Source: AC-32 sp963754265 | Lineage (GTDB): Bacteria > Actinomycetota > Thermoleophilia > Gaiellales > Gaiellaceae | Assembly: GCA_963754265.1 (NCBI GenBank) | Contig: CAVWFB010000016.1 | Location: 62,001 to 126,000 of the forward strand | DNA: 64,000 bases | Direction: 5' to 3' | Part shown: piece after piece, positions 15,031 to 24,063 of the stretch | Numbering within the stretch: position 1 is the stretch's first letter | Layout: every line of letters starts with the position of its first letter | The notes under the pieces: generated by a model | Told to the model about the DNA's origin: nothing | Database searches by the model: none | The model's input: only the letters and a program-made list of their open reading frames with translations | Position numbers and translations under genes: made by a program

Positions 15031-15160
15031 CGCCTGGCCCGCGATCACACGTCGCCAGGCGGCGTCCTCAGTCCCGCTCGGGCTTCTCAGCCCGAGCACT
15101 CCCTGCGTCCTTGCCTGGCTTGGTGCTCGCGAACCAGGCATCCACCAATGCCACCAGGAG
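15031..15160 (+). promoter_or_regulatory. Structured pyrB leader (probable PyrR-responsive region)
   Basis: Three hairpins can form between pyrR and pyrB. They are CGCCTGGC/GCCAGGCG (15031-15038 with 15054-15061), GCTCGGGC/GCCCGAGC (15076-15083 with 15090-15097) and TGCCTGG/CCAGGCA (15112-15118 with 15134-15140). The last excludes an alternative pairing of CCTGG (15114-15118) with CCAGG (15154-15158), plus TTGGTG with CACCAA, that would hide part of the AGGAGG ribosome site. There is no U tract, so translational rather than transcriptional control is suggested. Confidence 0.5.
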
Positions 15161-15167
15161 GCTCACC

Positions 15168-16163
15168 GTGGGTGAGATCCATGTCATGCGGGAGGGATTC
15201 CTTCCGCCCAAGCCGCCGCCGCGCCGGCACCTGATCTCGATCGGCGATCTCGAGCGCGACGACGTCGAGCGGCTGCTCGCGACCGCCGGCAGCTTCTCGC
15301 GCTCGCTCGAGCGGGAGGTGAAGAAGCTCCCGACCCTGCGGGGCTTCACCGTCGTGAACGTCTTCTACGAGTCCTCGACGCGCACCTCGTCGAGCTTCGA
15401 GCTGGCCGCGAAGCGGCTCTCCGCGGACACGATGTCGATCAAGGCGGCGGGCTCGTCGGTCGACAAGGGCGAGTCGCTGAAGGACACGGCGCTCACGCTC
15501 GGGGCCTACGACCCGGACGTGATCGTGCTCCGGCACCCGCAGATCGGAGCGCCGCAACTGGTCGCGCGCTACACGGACGCGCACATCGTCAACGCCGGCG
15601 ACGGGAAGCACCAGCACCCGACGCAGGCGCTGCTCGACCTGTACACGATCAAGGAGGAGCTCGGCCGGCTCGAGGACGTCCACGTGGCGATCGTCGGGGA
15701 CGTGCTGCACTCGCGCGTGGCGCGCTCGAACATCCAGGCGCTCTCGCTGGTGGGCGCGAAGGTGACGCTCGTCGGGCCTCCGACGCTGATTCCGCGCGGG
15801 ATCGAGGCGCTGGGCTGCGAGGTCTCGCACGAGATCGAGGCGATCGAGGCCGCCGACGTCGTCTACGTCCTGCGCATGCAGCGGGAGCGCATGGCCGAAG
15901 GGGCCAACTACGTGCCCTCGCTGCGGGAGTACACCGCGCGCTGGGGAGTGACCCCGGAGCGGATCAGGCCCGGCCAGAAGGTGATGCACCCCGGCCCGAT
16001 GAACCGCGGCGTCGAGATCGACCCGCGCGTTGCGGACGCGGCGGACGCGCTGATCGAGACCCAGGTGCGCGCAGGCCTCGTGGTGCGGATGGCCGTGCTC
16101 TACGACCTGCTCACGACGGGCCCGGTGCCGGTCGCGTCACCCGAGCCGCTGGAGGTGGCCTGA
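15168..16163 (+). CDS. pyrB: Aspartate carbamoyltransferase catalytic subunit
   Basis: A 331-residue enzyme that joins carbamoyl phosphate and aspartate, the committed step of pyrimidine synthesis. It carries the carbamoyl-phosphate loop ESSTRTSSSFE, HPTQALLD, and the C-terminal HPGPMNRGVEI. The GTG at 15168 has an AGGAGG site six bases upstream; a later ATG at 15184 lacks one. It ends TGATG, sharing a base with pyrC. No pyrI is present, as expected outside enterobacteria. Confidence 0.95.
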   Translation: MGEIHVMREGFLPPKPPPRRHLISIGDLERDDVERLLATAGSFSRSLEREVKKLPTLRGFTVVNVFYESSTRTSSSFELAAKRLSADTMSIKAAGSSVDKGESLKDTALTLGAYDPDVIVLRHPQIGAPQLVARYTDAHIVNAGDGKHQHPTQALLDLYTIKEELGRLEDVHVAIVGDVLHSRVARSNIQALSLVGAKVTLVGPPTLIPRGIEALGCEVSHEIEAIEAADVVYVLRMQRERMAEGANYVPSLREYTARWGVTPERIRPGQKVMHPGPMNRGVEIDPRVADAADALIETQVRAGLVVRMAVLYDLLTTGPVPVASPEPLEVA

Positions 16164-17467
16164 TGCTGTACGTCAAGTCGGGGCGCAGCCGGGACGACCT
16201 CGTCGTTCGCGGCGCGCGCGTGCTCGATCCGGTCGAGCAGATCGACGCGGTCTGCGACGTGCGGGTCGACCGCGGTGTCGTCGCCCAGATCGGTGCGAAC
16301 CTCGAGACGAACGGCCACCGTGTGATCGAGGGCGAGGGCCTCGTGCTCGCGCCTGCCTTCGTCGATCCGCACGTGCACCTGCGCGTGCCGGGCGGGGAGG
16401 ACGAGGAGACGATCGCCTCCGGAACCGCAGCGGCGGCAGCAGGCGGCTACTGCGCACTGCTCGCGATGCCGAACACCGATCCCGTCGTCGACTCGGCCGC
16501 AGTGCTCGGCTCGCTGATCGAGGACGCGAAGCGCGAAGCCGCGATTCCGGTCGGCTTCCTTGCCGCGATCACTCGCGGCCAGGAAGGGTCGGAGCTGACC
16601 GAGATGGTGGAGCTCGCCGAGCAGGGCGCCGCCGGCTTCAGCGACGACGGCCGGCCGCTCGTCGCTCCGGCGCTGATGCGGAGGGCCCTCCAGTACCACG
16701 GGATCGCCGGCCGGAGACTCGCGCTCCACTGCGAGGAGCCGACGCTCTCCCGCGGCGGGCAGATGCACGAAGGAGCGGTCTCGGCCGAGCTCGGGTTCAC
16801 CGGGTACCCCTCGGTGGCCGAGAGCGTCATGGTCGAGCGCGACCTGTCGCTCGCGGCCCACGAGGAGCAGCCGCTGCACCTGCTGCACCTGTCTGCGCGC
16901 GAGTCGGTGGATGCGCTCCGTGCCGCCCAGGCGAAGGGCGTCGCGGCGACGGCCGAGGTCACTCCCCACCACCTCTGCCTGACCGACGAGGCCGTGCGGA
17001 CGCTCGACTCGAACCTGAAGATGAACCCACCGCTTCGCTCGGCCGACGACCGGGCGGCCCTCATCGAGGGCCTGCGCGACGGCACGATCGGCTCGATCGC
17101 CACCGACCACGCGCCGCACGCGCGGCACGAGAAGGAGGTGCCGTTCGAGGCCGCGCCCTTCGGCGTCACGGGCCTCGAGACCGCCTTCGCGGCCGTCTAC
17201 ACGTACCTCGTCGAGCCGGGGCTCGTGCCTCTGGAGACGGTCCTCGAGCGGATGTCGGCGGGACCGGCGCGGGCGTACGGGCTGGACGAGCCCCGGATCG
17301 CGGTCGGCGCGCCGGCCAACCTCGTCCTGCTGGACACGGCCGCGAGCTGGCGTGTCGAGGAGAGCGGGTTCCGGTCCCGCTCGGCGAACTCGTGGCTGCT
17401 CGGTCAGCGTGTCACCGGGAAGGTGCGGCTGACGGTCGCCGCCGGACGAACGGCGTACGAGGCGTGA
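16163..17467 (+). CDS. pyrC: Dihydroorotase (type I)
   Basis: A 434-residue amidohydrolase-fold enzyme that cyclises carbamoyl-aspartate to dihydroorotate. It has the zinc motif DPHVHLRVPGGEDEE, substrate residues around AMPNTDPVVDS, HCEEP and TPHHLCLTDE, and the catalytic Asp in IATDHAPH. The position usually held by the carbamylated Lys in some types is not evident; the GFSDDGRP segment (SDDG) fits the class in which Asp replaces it. Its start overlaps the pyrB stop. Confidence 0.93.
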   Translation: MLYVKSGRSRDDLVVRGARVLDPVEQIDAVCDVRVDRGVVAQIGANLETNGHRVIEGEGLVLAPAFVDPHVHLRVPGGEDEETIASGTAAAAAGGYCALLAMPNTDPVVDSAAVLGSLIEDAKREAAIPVGFLAAITRGQEGSELTEMVELAEQGAAGFSDDGRPLVAPALMRRALQYHGIAGRRLALHCEEPTLSRGGQMHEGAVSAELGFTGYPSVAESVMVERDLSLAAHEEQPLHLLHLSARESVDALRAAQAKGVAATAEVTPHHLCLTDEAVRTLDSNLKMNPPLRSADDRAALIEGLRDGTIGSIATDHAPHARHEKEVPFEAAPFGVTGLETAFAAVYTYLVEPGLVPLETVLERMSAGPARAYGLDEPRIAVGAPANLVLLDTAASWRVEESGFRSRSANSWLLGQRVTGKVRLTVAAGRTAYEA

Positions 17468-18036
17468 TGGTGGCCGAGACGCATCTCGACGAGCGGACGG
17501 AGCGGTACGCGTGCGAGGTCGCGGCCGCGATCGACTCGGTGGCCCCCGTGCGCGAGGCGTTCGCGCTCGGATCGGCCGCGGTCGGCGGCTTCGATCCCGC
17601 GACGAGCGATCTCGACCTCGTCGTGGTGGTGGGCGAGCCCCTCGGGGAGGCACGGCAGGAGCTCCTGCGCGTGCTGCGAGGACTCGAGTCGCCGGTCCGT
17701 GATCTCGAGCTCGTCGTCTACGTGGACGGCGCCCAGCCGCCCGACTTCGAGCTCAACGTGAACCAGGGCGAGGAGCGGCTCGACGCGGAGACGTTCTGGT
17801 TCGTGCTCGACGCGGCGCTCGCCCAGGAGCACGCCGTCCCGCTGCTGCACGGGCGCGTGTGGAGCGAGTTCTTCGAGCCGGTATCCGCAGAGCTGGCTCG
17901 TGACGCGATGCAGGCGTCGCTCGACTGGACCGGCCGGCAGCCACCGGAGAACGCTTTTGCTCGGGCGCACGCGGCCCGGGCGCGGCACTACCTCGAACGC
18001 GGCGAGTGGATCTCGAAGAAGGAGGCGCAGGCATGA
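17467..18036 (+). CDS. AadA-like nucleotidyltransferase inside the pyr operon
   Basis: A 189-residue protein. The N-terminal polymerase-beta-like nucleotidyltransferase domain carries FALGSAAVGGFDPATSDLDL (G-S then D-x-D metal ligands). The C-terminal DUF4111-type helical domain ends ENAFARAHAARARHYLERGE, the layout of aminoglycoside 3''-adenylyltransferases. Its ATG overlaps the pyrC stop (TGATG) and its stop overlaps the carA ATG (ATGA), so it is fully embedded in the operon. A nucleotide-transfer role unrelated to antibiotics is possible. Nothing in the sequence shows resistance. Confidence 0.8.
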   Translation: MVAETHLDERTERYACEVAAAIDSVAPVREAFALGSAAVGGFDPATSDLDLVVVVGEPLGEARQELLRVLRGLESPVRDLELVVYVDGAQPPDFELNVNQGEERLDAETFWFVLDAALAQEHAVPLLHGRVWSEFFEPVSAELARDAMQASLDWTGRQPPENAFARAHAARARHYLERGEWISKKEAQA

Positions 18037-19076
18037 CCGGGTTCCTGGCACTGGAAGACGGCACCGTGTTCCGAGGGGAGTCGGTCGGGGCCGAAGGGTT
18101 CGCGTTCGGCGAAGCGGTCTTCACGACCGCGATGACGGGGTACCAGGAGATCGTCACCGACCCCAGCTACGCGGAGCAGATCGTCTGCTTCACCGCGGCG
18201 ATGGTCGGCAACTACGGCGTCGACGCCGACCGCTGCGAGTCGCGGCGCCCGCACGCCCGCGCGGTCGTGATGCGCGAGGCGCGCGGGCCGGCCTGGACCG
18301 ACTGGTTGCACGGGCGCGGCCTGGTCGCCCTCTCGGGGATCGACACGCGCACGCTCGTGCTGCACCTGCGCGACTCCGGTGCGATGCGGGCGATCGCCGT
18401 CGCCGGGGAGGGCTCCGTCGACGAGGCGCTCGCGGCGGTCAGAGAGCAGCCGGCGATGCAAGGACGCGCGCTCGCGGCTGAGGTCTCGACGCCGGAGCCG
18501 TACGTGTTCTCGGACGCGGGTACGGCGCGGATCGCAGTGCTGGACTACGGCTGCAAGCAGTCGATCCTGAGCCGGCTCGCCTGGGCGGGCGCGGCGGTCA
18601 CCGTCTACCCCCACGACGCCGACCCGGACGAGCTCGCGCGCTTCGACGGCGTCCTGCTCTCGAATGGCCCCGGCGACCCGCAACCGCTCGCGGCCGAGGT
18701 CGACACCGTACGCGCGCTGCTCGGCCGCGTGCCGCTGCTCGGGATCTGTCTCGGCCACCAGCTGCTCGCGCTCGCGACCGGACACGAGACCTTCAAGCTC
18801 CCGTTCGGCCACCGCGGCGCGAACCACCCCGTGCTGGAGAAGCGATCCAACCGCGTGCTCGTCACGAGCCAGAACCACGGGTTCGCGGTCGGCCGCTCGG
18901 ACGCCGAGGAGGTCACCCACGTCTCGCTCTACGACGGCACCGTCGAGGGCCTCGACTTCCCGGAGCTGCGGGCGCGGTCGGTGCAGTTCCATCCGGAGGC
19001 CAGGCCGGGCCCGCACGACGCCTGGCCGTTGCTGAGCGGCTGGGTGCAGGAGGTGAGCCTTGCCGAGGCGGCGTGA
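18033..19076 (+). CDS. carA: Carbamoyl phosphate synthetase small (glutaminase) subunit
   Basis: A 347-residue class I glutamine amidotransferase that supplies ammonia to CarB. It has the N-terminal CPSase small-chain domain (FTTAMTGYQEIVTDPSYAEQ), then the GATase domain with nucleophile Cys239 in GICLGHQLLALATG, SQNHGFAV, and catalytic His-Glu in QFHPEARPGP. The ATG at 18033 has an AGGAGG site. It overlaps the nucleotidyltransferase stop and the carB start. Confidence 0.95.
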   Translation: MTGFLALEDGTVFRGESVGAEGFAFGEAVFTTAMTGYQEIVTDPSYAEQIVCFTAAMVGNYGVDADRCESRRPHARAVVMREARGPAWTDWLHGRGLVALSGIDTRTLVLHLRDSGAMRAIAVAGEGSVDEALAAVREQPAMQGRALAAEVSTPEPYVFSDAGTARIAVLDYGCKQSILSRLAWAGAAVTVYPHDADPDELARFDGVLLSNGPGDPQPLAAEVDTVRALLGRVPLLGICLGHQLLALATGHETFKLPFGHRGANHPVLEKRSNRVLVTSQNHGFAVGRSDAEEVTHVSLYDGTVEGLDFPELRARSVQFHPEARPGPHDAWPLLSGWVQEVSLAEAA

Positions 19077-22000
19077 TCTGCGCTCGGTCTGCCTGATCGG
19101 CTCCGGGCCGATCGTGATCGGCCAGGCCTGCGAGTTCGACTACGCGGGCTGCCAGGCCCTGAAGGTGCTGCGGGAGGACGGTTTCCGCACCATCGTCGTC
19201 AACTCGAACCCGGCGACGATCATGACCGACCCCGGGTTCGCCGACCGCACGTACCTGGAACCGCTCGACTTCGAAGCGGTCGCCGACGTGCTCGGCCGGG
19301 AGCGGCCCGACGCGCTCCTGCCGACGATGGGCGGCCAGACCGCGCTCAACCTCGGCCTGGAGCTGGCCGAGGCCGGCGTGCTCGAGGCGCTCGGGATCGA
19401 GCTGATCGGCGCGCCGCCGGAGGTGATCCGTCGGGCCGAGGATCGCGAGCGCTTCCGCGAGACCGTGCGCGGCACCGGCCTGAAGGTGCCGGAGTCGCTC
19501 GTCGTGACCGCGCTCGCCGAGGTGCCGCGCGACCTGTCGTTTCCGGTGATCCTGCGCCCCGCCTTCACGCTCGGCGGCCACGGCGGGGGCACGGCGCATT
19601 CCTGGGGCGAGTTCGAGGTGCTGCTCGACCGAGCGCTGCGCGAGAGCCCCGTGCGGCAGGTGCTCGTGGAGGAGTCGCTGCTCGGCTGGGACGAGTTCGA
19701 GCTCGAGGTGATCCGCGACCGCAACGACAACGTCGTGATCGTCTGCTCGATCGAGAACCTCGACCCGATGGGTGTGCACACCGGCGACTCGGTCACCGTG
19801 GCGCCGCAGATGACGCTCTCGGACGAGGGCTACCAGGAGCTGCGGGATGCCGCCGTCGCGATCGTGCGCGCGGTCGGCGTCGAATGCGGCGGCTCCAACA
19901 TCCAGTTCGCGCGCGAGCGCGAGACGGGCGAGGTGCGCGTGATCGAGATGAACCCGCGCGTCTCGCGCTCCTCCGCCCTCGCCTCGAAGGCGACGGGCTA
20001 TCCGATCGCCAAGGTCGCCGCGAGGCTGGCCGTCGGCTACACGCTGGACGAGATCCCCAACGACCTGACCGGGACGACGCCGGCCAGCTTCGAGCCGACG
20101 CTGGACTACGTCGTCGTCAAGGTGCCACGCTTCGCGTTCGAGAAGTTCCCGGGCGCCGACACCACGCTCGGCACGCAGATGAAGTCGGTGGGCGAGGCGA
20201 TGGGAATCGGCCGCACGTTCACGGAAGCGCTGCTGAAGGCCCTCCGCTCGCGCGAGCTCGACGGTGGCGCCGTCACACCGTGGGCGAGCCTCGAGCTCGC
20301 GCCGGAGGGCCTGCATCCCTGGTTCCGCGCCGAGCTCTCCCGCGTCGAAACCAGCTTGTGCTCCAGTGCACGAATCGAGGATCTGGTGGCGGACGACTGG
20401 GTCCGGCTCAAGCGGATCGGCTACTCGGACGCGGATGTCGCAGCCGCGTGCGGAACCACCGAGGACGTCGCACGCTCGAAGCGCCGGGCGTGGGGGGTGA
20501 AGCCCTCGTATCGCCGGGTCGACTCGTGCGCGGGCGAGGTCGAGGCAGCCTCGAACTACTTCTACTCGACCTGGGGCGAGGCCGATGAAGGCTTGGAGGA
20601 TCGTGCACTGGAGCACAAGCGGGTCGTGATCCTGGGCTCGGGGCCGAACCGGATCGGTCAGGGGATCGAGTTCGACTACTGCTGCGTCCACGCAGCCCAG
20701 AGCTTCCGCGCGCTCGGCTACGAGGCGGTGATGGTGAACTGCAACCCGGAGACCGTCTCGACGGACTACGACACCTCGGACCGGCTCTACTTCGAGCCCC
20801 TCGGCGTCGAGGAGGTGCTCGCGATCTGCGAGCGGGAGCAGCCGGAAGGCGTGGTGATCCAGTTCGGGGGCCAGACCCCGTTGAAGCTCGCGCGGGCCAT
20901 CGAGGCGGCGGGCTTCCGCGTCCTCGGCACGCCCTACGAGGCGGTCGACCTGGCCGAGGACCGCGAGCGCTTCGCGGCGCTGTGCGGCGAGCTCGAGATC
21001 GCGGTCCCACCGTGGGGGATGGCGTCCGACGCAGACGAGGCCGTCGAGGTCGCGGAGCGGGTCGGCTATCCCGTGCTCGTGCGCCCCTCGTACGTGCTCG
21101 GCGGGCGCAGCATGCGCATCTGCTACGACGCCGAGGCCGTGCGCGAGGCGGCCGCGCCCGGCGGGCGGCTGCTGGTCGACCGCTTTCTCGAGAACGCGAT
21201 CGAGATCGACGTCGATGCGCTTTGCGACGGGAGCGACACCTACATCGGCGCCGTCATGCAGCACGTCGAGGAGGCGGGTATCCACTCGGGCGACTCGAGC
21301 TGCGTCCTCCCGCCGCCGTCGCTGACCCGCTCCGAGCGCAGGCAGGTGATGCACGCGGTGCGCCGGCTCGGGCCCGCGCTCGGCGTCGTCGGCCTGCTCA
21401 ACGTCCAGCTTGCGCTCGCGGAGGGCGAGCTCTACGTGCTGGAGGCGAACCCACGGGCCTCCCGCACCGTGCCCTTCGCGAGCAAGGCCACCGGCATGAA
21501 CCTGGTGCAGGCCGCCTGCCGTCTGGCAGCGGGAGCCACGATCGCCGACCTCGACACGACCCACGCGCTCCCTCCGGACCAGGTCTCCGTCAAGGCCGCG
21601 GTTCTGCCGTTCACCCGCTTTCCGGGTGCCGACCCGGTGCTCGGCCCGGAGATGCGCTCGACCGGCGAGGTGATGGCGAGCGCCTCCGACCTGCCGACCG
21701 CCTTCGCCAAGGCCGAGCGGGCGGCGGGGCGGCGGCTGCCTTCGGGCGGGACGGCCTTCCTCTCGGTGAGGGACGAGGACAAGCACGTCGTCGTGCCCGT
21801 GGCCCAGGCCCTCTCGAGCCTCGGCTTCCGGCTGCTTGCGACCGGGGGCACGGCCCGCACGCTCGCCACCGCCGGGCTCGCGGTCGAGTACGTCCGCAAG
21901 GTGACCGAGGAGGGCGAAGGCTCTACCGTGGTCGACCTGATCCGGCGCGGCCGCTGCGACCTCGTGGTGAACACGCCGCAGGGCTCCGGCGCCCGCACCG

Positions 22001-22158
22001 ACGGCTACCGCATCCGCGAGGCGGCGCTGATCGCGCGGGTCCCGTGCATCACGACGATCTCGGGTGCCGCCGCCGCCGTCGAGGCCATCGCCCATGCACG
22101 CGACGAGATCGCCGTCAGCCTCCAAGAGCGCATCGATGCTCAGGCACGAAGCGCGTAG
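19060..22158 (+). CDS. carB: Carbamoyl phosphate synthetase large subunit
   Basis: A 1,032-residue enzyme with two ATP-grasp halves: the first from IGSGPIVIGQACEFDYAG, the second from LGSGPNRIGQGIEFDYCC near residue 527. A C-terminal MGS-like regulatory domain follows (about 900-1032, LLATGGTARTLATAGL). It makes carbamoyl phosphate from bicarbonate, ammonia and two ATP. The TTG start lies within the end of carA and has AGGAGGTGAG just upstream, which fixes the start. Confidence 0.96.
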   Translation: MPRRRDLRSVCLIGSGPIVIGQACEFDYAGCQALKVLREDGFRTIVVNSNPATIMTDPGFADRTYLEPLDFEAVADVLGRERPDALLPTMGGQTALNLGLELAEAGVLEALGIELIGAPPEVIRRAEDRERFRETVRGTGLKVPESLVVTALAEVPRDLSFPVILRPAFTLGGHGGGTAHSWGEFEVLLDRALRESPVRQVLVEESLLGWDEFELEVIRDRNDNVVIVCSIENLDPMGVHTGDSVTVAPQMTLSDEGYQELRDAAVAIVRAVGVECGGSNIQFARERETGEVRVIEMNPRVSRSSALASKATGYPIAKVAARLAVGYTLDEIPNDLTGTTPASFEPTLDYVVVKVPRFAFEKFPGADTTLGTQMKSVGEAMGIGRTFTEALLKALRSRELDGGAVTPWASLELAPEGLHPWFRAELSRVETSLCSSARIEDLVADDWVRLKRIGYSDADVAAACGTTEDVARSKRRAWGVKPSYRRVDSCAGEVEAASNYFYSTWGEADEGLEDRALEHKRVVILGSGPNRIGQGIEFDYCCVHAAQSFRALGYEAVMVNCNPETVSTDYDTSDRLYFEPLGVEEVLAICEREQPEGVVIQFGGQTPLKLARAIEAAGFRVLGTPYEAVDLAEDRERFAALCGELEIAVPPWGMASDADEAVEVAERVGYPVLVRPSYVLGGRSMRICYDAEAVREAAAPGGRLLVDRFLENAIEIDVDALCDGSDTYIGAVMQHVEEAGIHSGDSSCVLPPPSLTRSERRQVMHAVRRLGPALGVVGLLNVQLALAEGELYVLEANPRASRTVPFASKATGMNLVQAACRLAAGATIADLDTTHALPPDQVSVKAAVLPFTRFPGADPVLGPEMRSTGEVMASASDLPTAFAKAERAAGRRLPSGGTAFLSVRDEDKHVVVPVAQALSSLGFRLLATGGTARTLATAGLAVEYVRKVTEEGEGSTVVDLIRRGRCDLVVNTPQGSGARTDGYRIREAALIARVPCITTISGAAAAVEAIAHARDEIAVSLQERIDAQARSA

Positions 22159-22798
22159 GGTCATCGCCGCCGAGGCCGTGGGGCCGTACACGCTCCTGCG
22201 CGTGGAGCGAGGCGCCCTCGACCCCGGCACGCCGGGACAATTCTTCATGCTGGAGGCGCCGGGACGGTTGCTGCCGCGCCCGATGAGTGTCTGCGTCGCG
22301 CCCCCGGGCGAGCTCGGGTTCCTGATCGACCCGATCGGCCCCGGCACCCGGGCGCTGTGCGAGCTCTCTCCCGGCGATCGGCTCGGGATCCTCGGACCGC
22401 TCGGCAACGGCTTCCGGCTCGAGGTCGAGCGCCCGCTCCTGGTCGGCGGAGGGATCGGCGTGGCCCCGCTGCCGTACCTGGCCGAGGCGCTCGGCCGCCC
22501 GCCGGCCGTGCTCGGCTTCCGGACGGAGTGGCACGCGGAAGCGGCGGCCCTGGTGGCGAACGCCGAAGTGGTGATCGAGCCGACCTACGTGACGGAGGTC
22601 ATGCCGCGTGAACACGACGTGCTCGCCTGCGGGCCGGAGCCGATGCTCGAGGCCGTCCGCCGCCTCGCGCCGCGCGCGCAGCTGGCCTGGGAGGCGCCGA
22701 TGGCCTGCGGCTACGGGGCCTGCTACGGGTGTGCGGTGGAGATCGACGGCGAGCTCAAGCGACTCTGCGTGGAGGGGCCGGTCCTTGCGGCTGCTTAA
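22136..22798 (+). CDS. pyrK: Dihydroorotate dehydrogenase B, electron-transfer subunit
   Basis: A 220-residue FAD/[2Fe-2S] protein that passes electrons from PyrD to NAD+. It has the FAD-binding RPMSV motif, GPLGNGF, GGGIGVAPLPYL for the nucleotide half, and the iron-sulphur cysteines CGYGACYGC...LC at the C-terminus. The ATG at 22136 overlaps carB by 23 bases. It confirms that the adjacent pyrD is a class 1B enzyme. Confidence 0.92.
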   Translation: MLRHEARRVIAAEAVGPYTLLRVERGALDPGTPGQFFMLEAPGRLLPRPMSVCVAPPGELGFLIDPIGPGTRALCELSPGDRLGILGPLGNGFRLEVERPLLVGGGIGVAPLPYLAEALGRPPAVLGFRTEWHAEAAALVANAEVVIEPTYVTEVMPREHDVLACGPEPMLEAVRRLAPRAQLAWEAPMACGYGACYGCAVEIDGELKRLCVEGPVLAAA

Positions 22799-23701
22799 CG
22801 CGAGCGGCTGCCTCGACGCGCTGACCGCGCCGCAGGTCGCGCGGGAGCTGGACGCGTTCGTCACCAAGACGGTGACCCCGCTCCCCGGGAGGGGAACCCC
22901 CCGGTACGGATCGCCGAGACCGAGGTCGGGATGCTGAACGCGATCGGCCTCGCCAACCCGGGGATCGAGGCGTTCCTGAGCGGTCATCTGCCGCAGCTCG
23001 CCGCGCTTGGCCCGCCGATCTGGGTCTCGGTCGGCGGCTTCTCGGTGCAGGACTACGTCACGGTCGCCGAGCAGCTCGGCGGACGCACGGAGGTCGCCGC
23101 CCTCGAGCTCAATCTCTCCTGTCCGAATGTTGACGAGGTCCCGGAGAACGTGGGGGAGGTGGTCGCGGCGGTTCGCGCCGTGACCGGCAAGCCCCTCTAC
23201 GCGAAGCTCTCTCCTGCCGTCCCCGACATCTCGGAGACCGCGCGTGCCGCCGAGGCGGCCGGCGCAGACGGCCTGAGCCTCGTGAACACGATCCGCGGTC
23301 TCGCTCTCGACGAGCACACGCTCAGGCCGACGCTCGCCCGCGGCGCCGGCGGCCTGTCGGGGCCCGCGCTGCGTCCGATCGCGCTCGCGGCCGTCCACTC
23401 CTGTCGCGGCGCGACGGGGCTGCCCATCGTCGGAATGGGCGGCGTCGCGTCCGGGCGGCACGCGCTCGAGCTCCTCGCAGCCGGCGCGAACGACGTCGCA
23501 ATCGGCACCGCGATGTTCTCCGACCCCGGCGCCGCGAGCCGCATTCGCTCCGAGCTCACCGCCGAGCTCGCGGCTCTGGGCATCGCCAATCCTGACAACG
23601 TCGTTGGAGCCGCGCACGAAGCCGAGGCCCCGACCCTCGACCGTGAGTCGAGAGTTGAACCAGGAAAATACCTGCATAGCGCCGCAAATATGGCGGGTTG
23701 A
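22785..23701 (+). CDS. pyrD: Dihydroorotate dehydrogenase B catalytic subunit (one-base frameshift)
   Basis: A class 1B dihydroorotate dehydrogenase, about 305 residues when both frames are joined. Frame one starts at a TTG (22785, GGAGGGG upstream) and reads NASGC...FVTKTVTPLP. The match then continues in another frame as REGNPPVRIAETEVG-MLNAIGLANPG. One C appears to be missing from the CCCC run at 22883-22886. Beyond it all core motifs are intact: LELNLSCPNV with the catalytic Cys, VNTIRG, and GMGGVASG/IGTAMF for FMN. As the gene is otherwise unscarred and the pathway complete, a consensus sequencing error is the likelier explanation. Confidence 0.88.
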
Positions 23702-23725
23702 CCGATCCTCCGAGCTTGTTAGTAT
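23698..23725 (+). promoter_or_regulatory. Promoter of mihF
   Basis: TTGACC (23698-23703), a 16-base spacer and TAGTAT (23720-23725) lie eight bases before the GTG of mihF. This gives a leaderless transcript and shows that the open frame upstream of that GTG is promoter rather than coding. Confidence 0.7.
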
Positions 23726-23733
23726 CCCCCGCC

Positions 23734-24063
23734 GTGGCCGCCCTCAAGACCCAGGCGCAGGCGCCGCTCCGTTCTCTCGACCAGCGGATGGAAGCTCTCA
23801 AGCGGGCGAACGACATTCGCGTGCGGCGTGCGCAGCTCAAGAAGGACCTCAAGTCGGGGGCGGCCAGGATCGAGGAGATCCTGAGCAACCCGCCGGAGTA
23901 CGTGTCGACCGCGAAGGTGTTCGACATGCTGATGGCCGTGCCGAAGTTCGGCCGCGTCAAGGCCGCGCGGTTCCTGAACCAGTGCCGGATCAGCCAGTCG
24001 AAGACCGTGGGCGGCCTCTCCGATCGCCAGCGGGCGGAGCTCATTGGGCTCTTCCACCGTTAG
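23734..24063 (+). CDS. mihF: Integration host factor, actinobacterial type (mIHF)
   Basis: A 109-residue nucleoid-associated DNA-binding protein. The N-terminal helix is rich in Lys/Arg (EALKRANDIRVRRAQLKKDL). The C-terminal domain shows the family signature VPKFGRVKAARFL and ISQSKTVGGLSDRQRAEL, with a helix-two-turn-helix. It is not homologous to proteobacterial HU/IHF. Position before gmk-rpoZ is conserved across actinobacteria. The GTG at 23734 is set by the promoter just upstream. Confidence 0.92.
   Translation: MAALKTQAQAPLRSLDQRMEALKRANDIRVRRAQLKKDLKSGAARIEEILSNPPEYVSTAKVFDMLMAVPKFGRVKAARFLNQCRISQSKTVGGLSDRQRAELIGLFHR

Noticed and set aside
17467..18036. Calling the AadA-like protein an aminoglycoside resistance gene
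   Set aside because: Similarity is to the fold and domain order only; location within a biosynthetic operon argues for another role.
18913..22407. A 1,164-codon minus-strand frame opposite carB
   Set aside because: Pure shadow of carB caused by third-position GC; its product is His/Arg/Asp-rich with no domain.
23698..23733. Using the upstream TTG at 23698 as the mihF start
   Set aside because: That stretch carries the TTGACC and TAGTAT promoter elements, and the added residues are not family-like.
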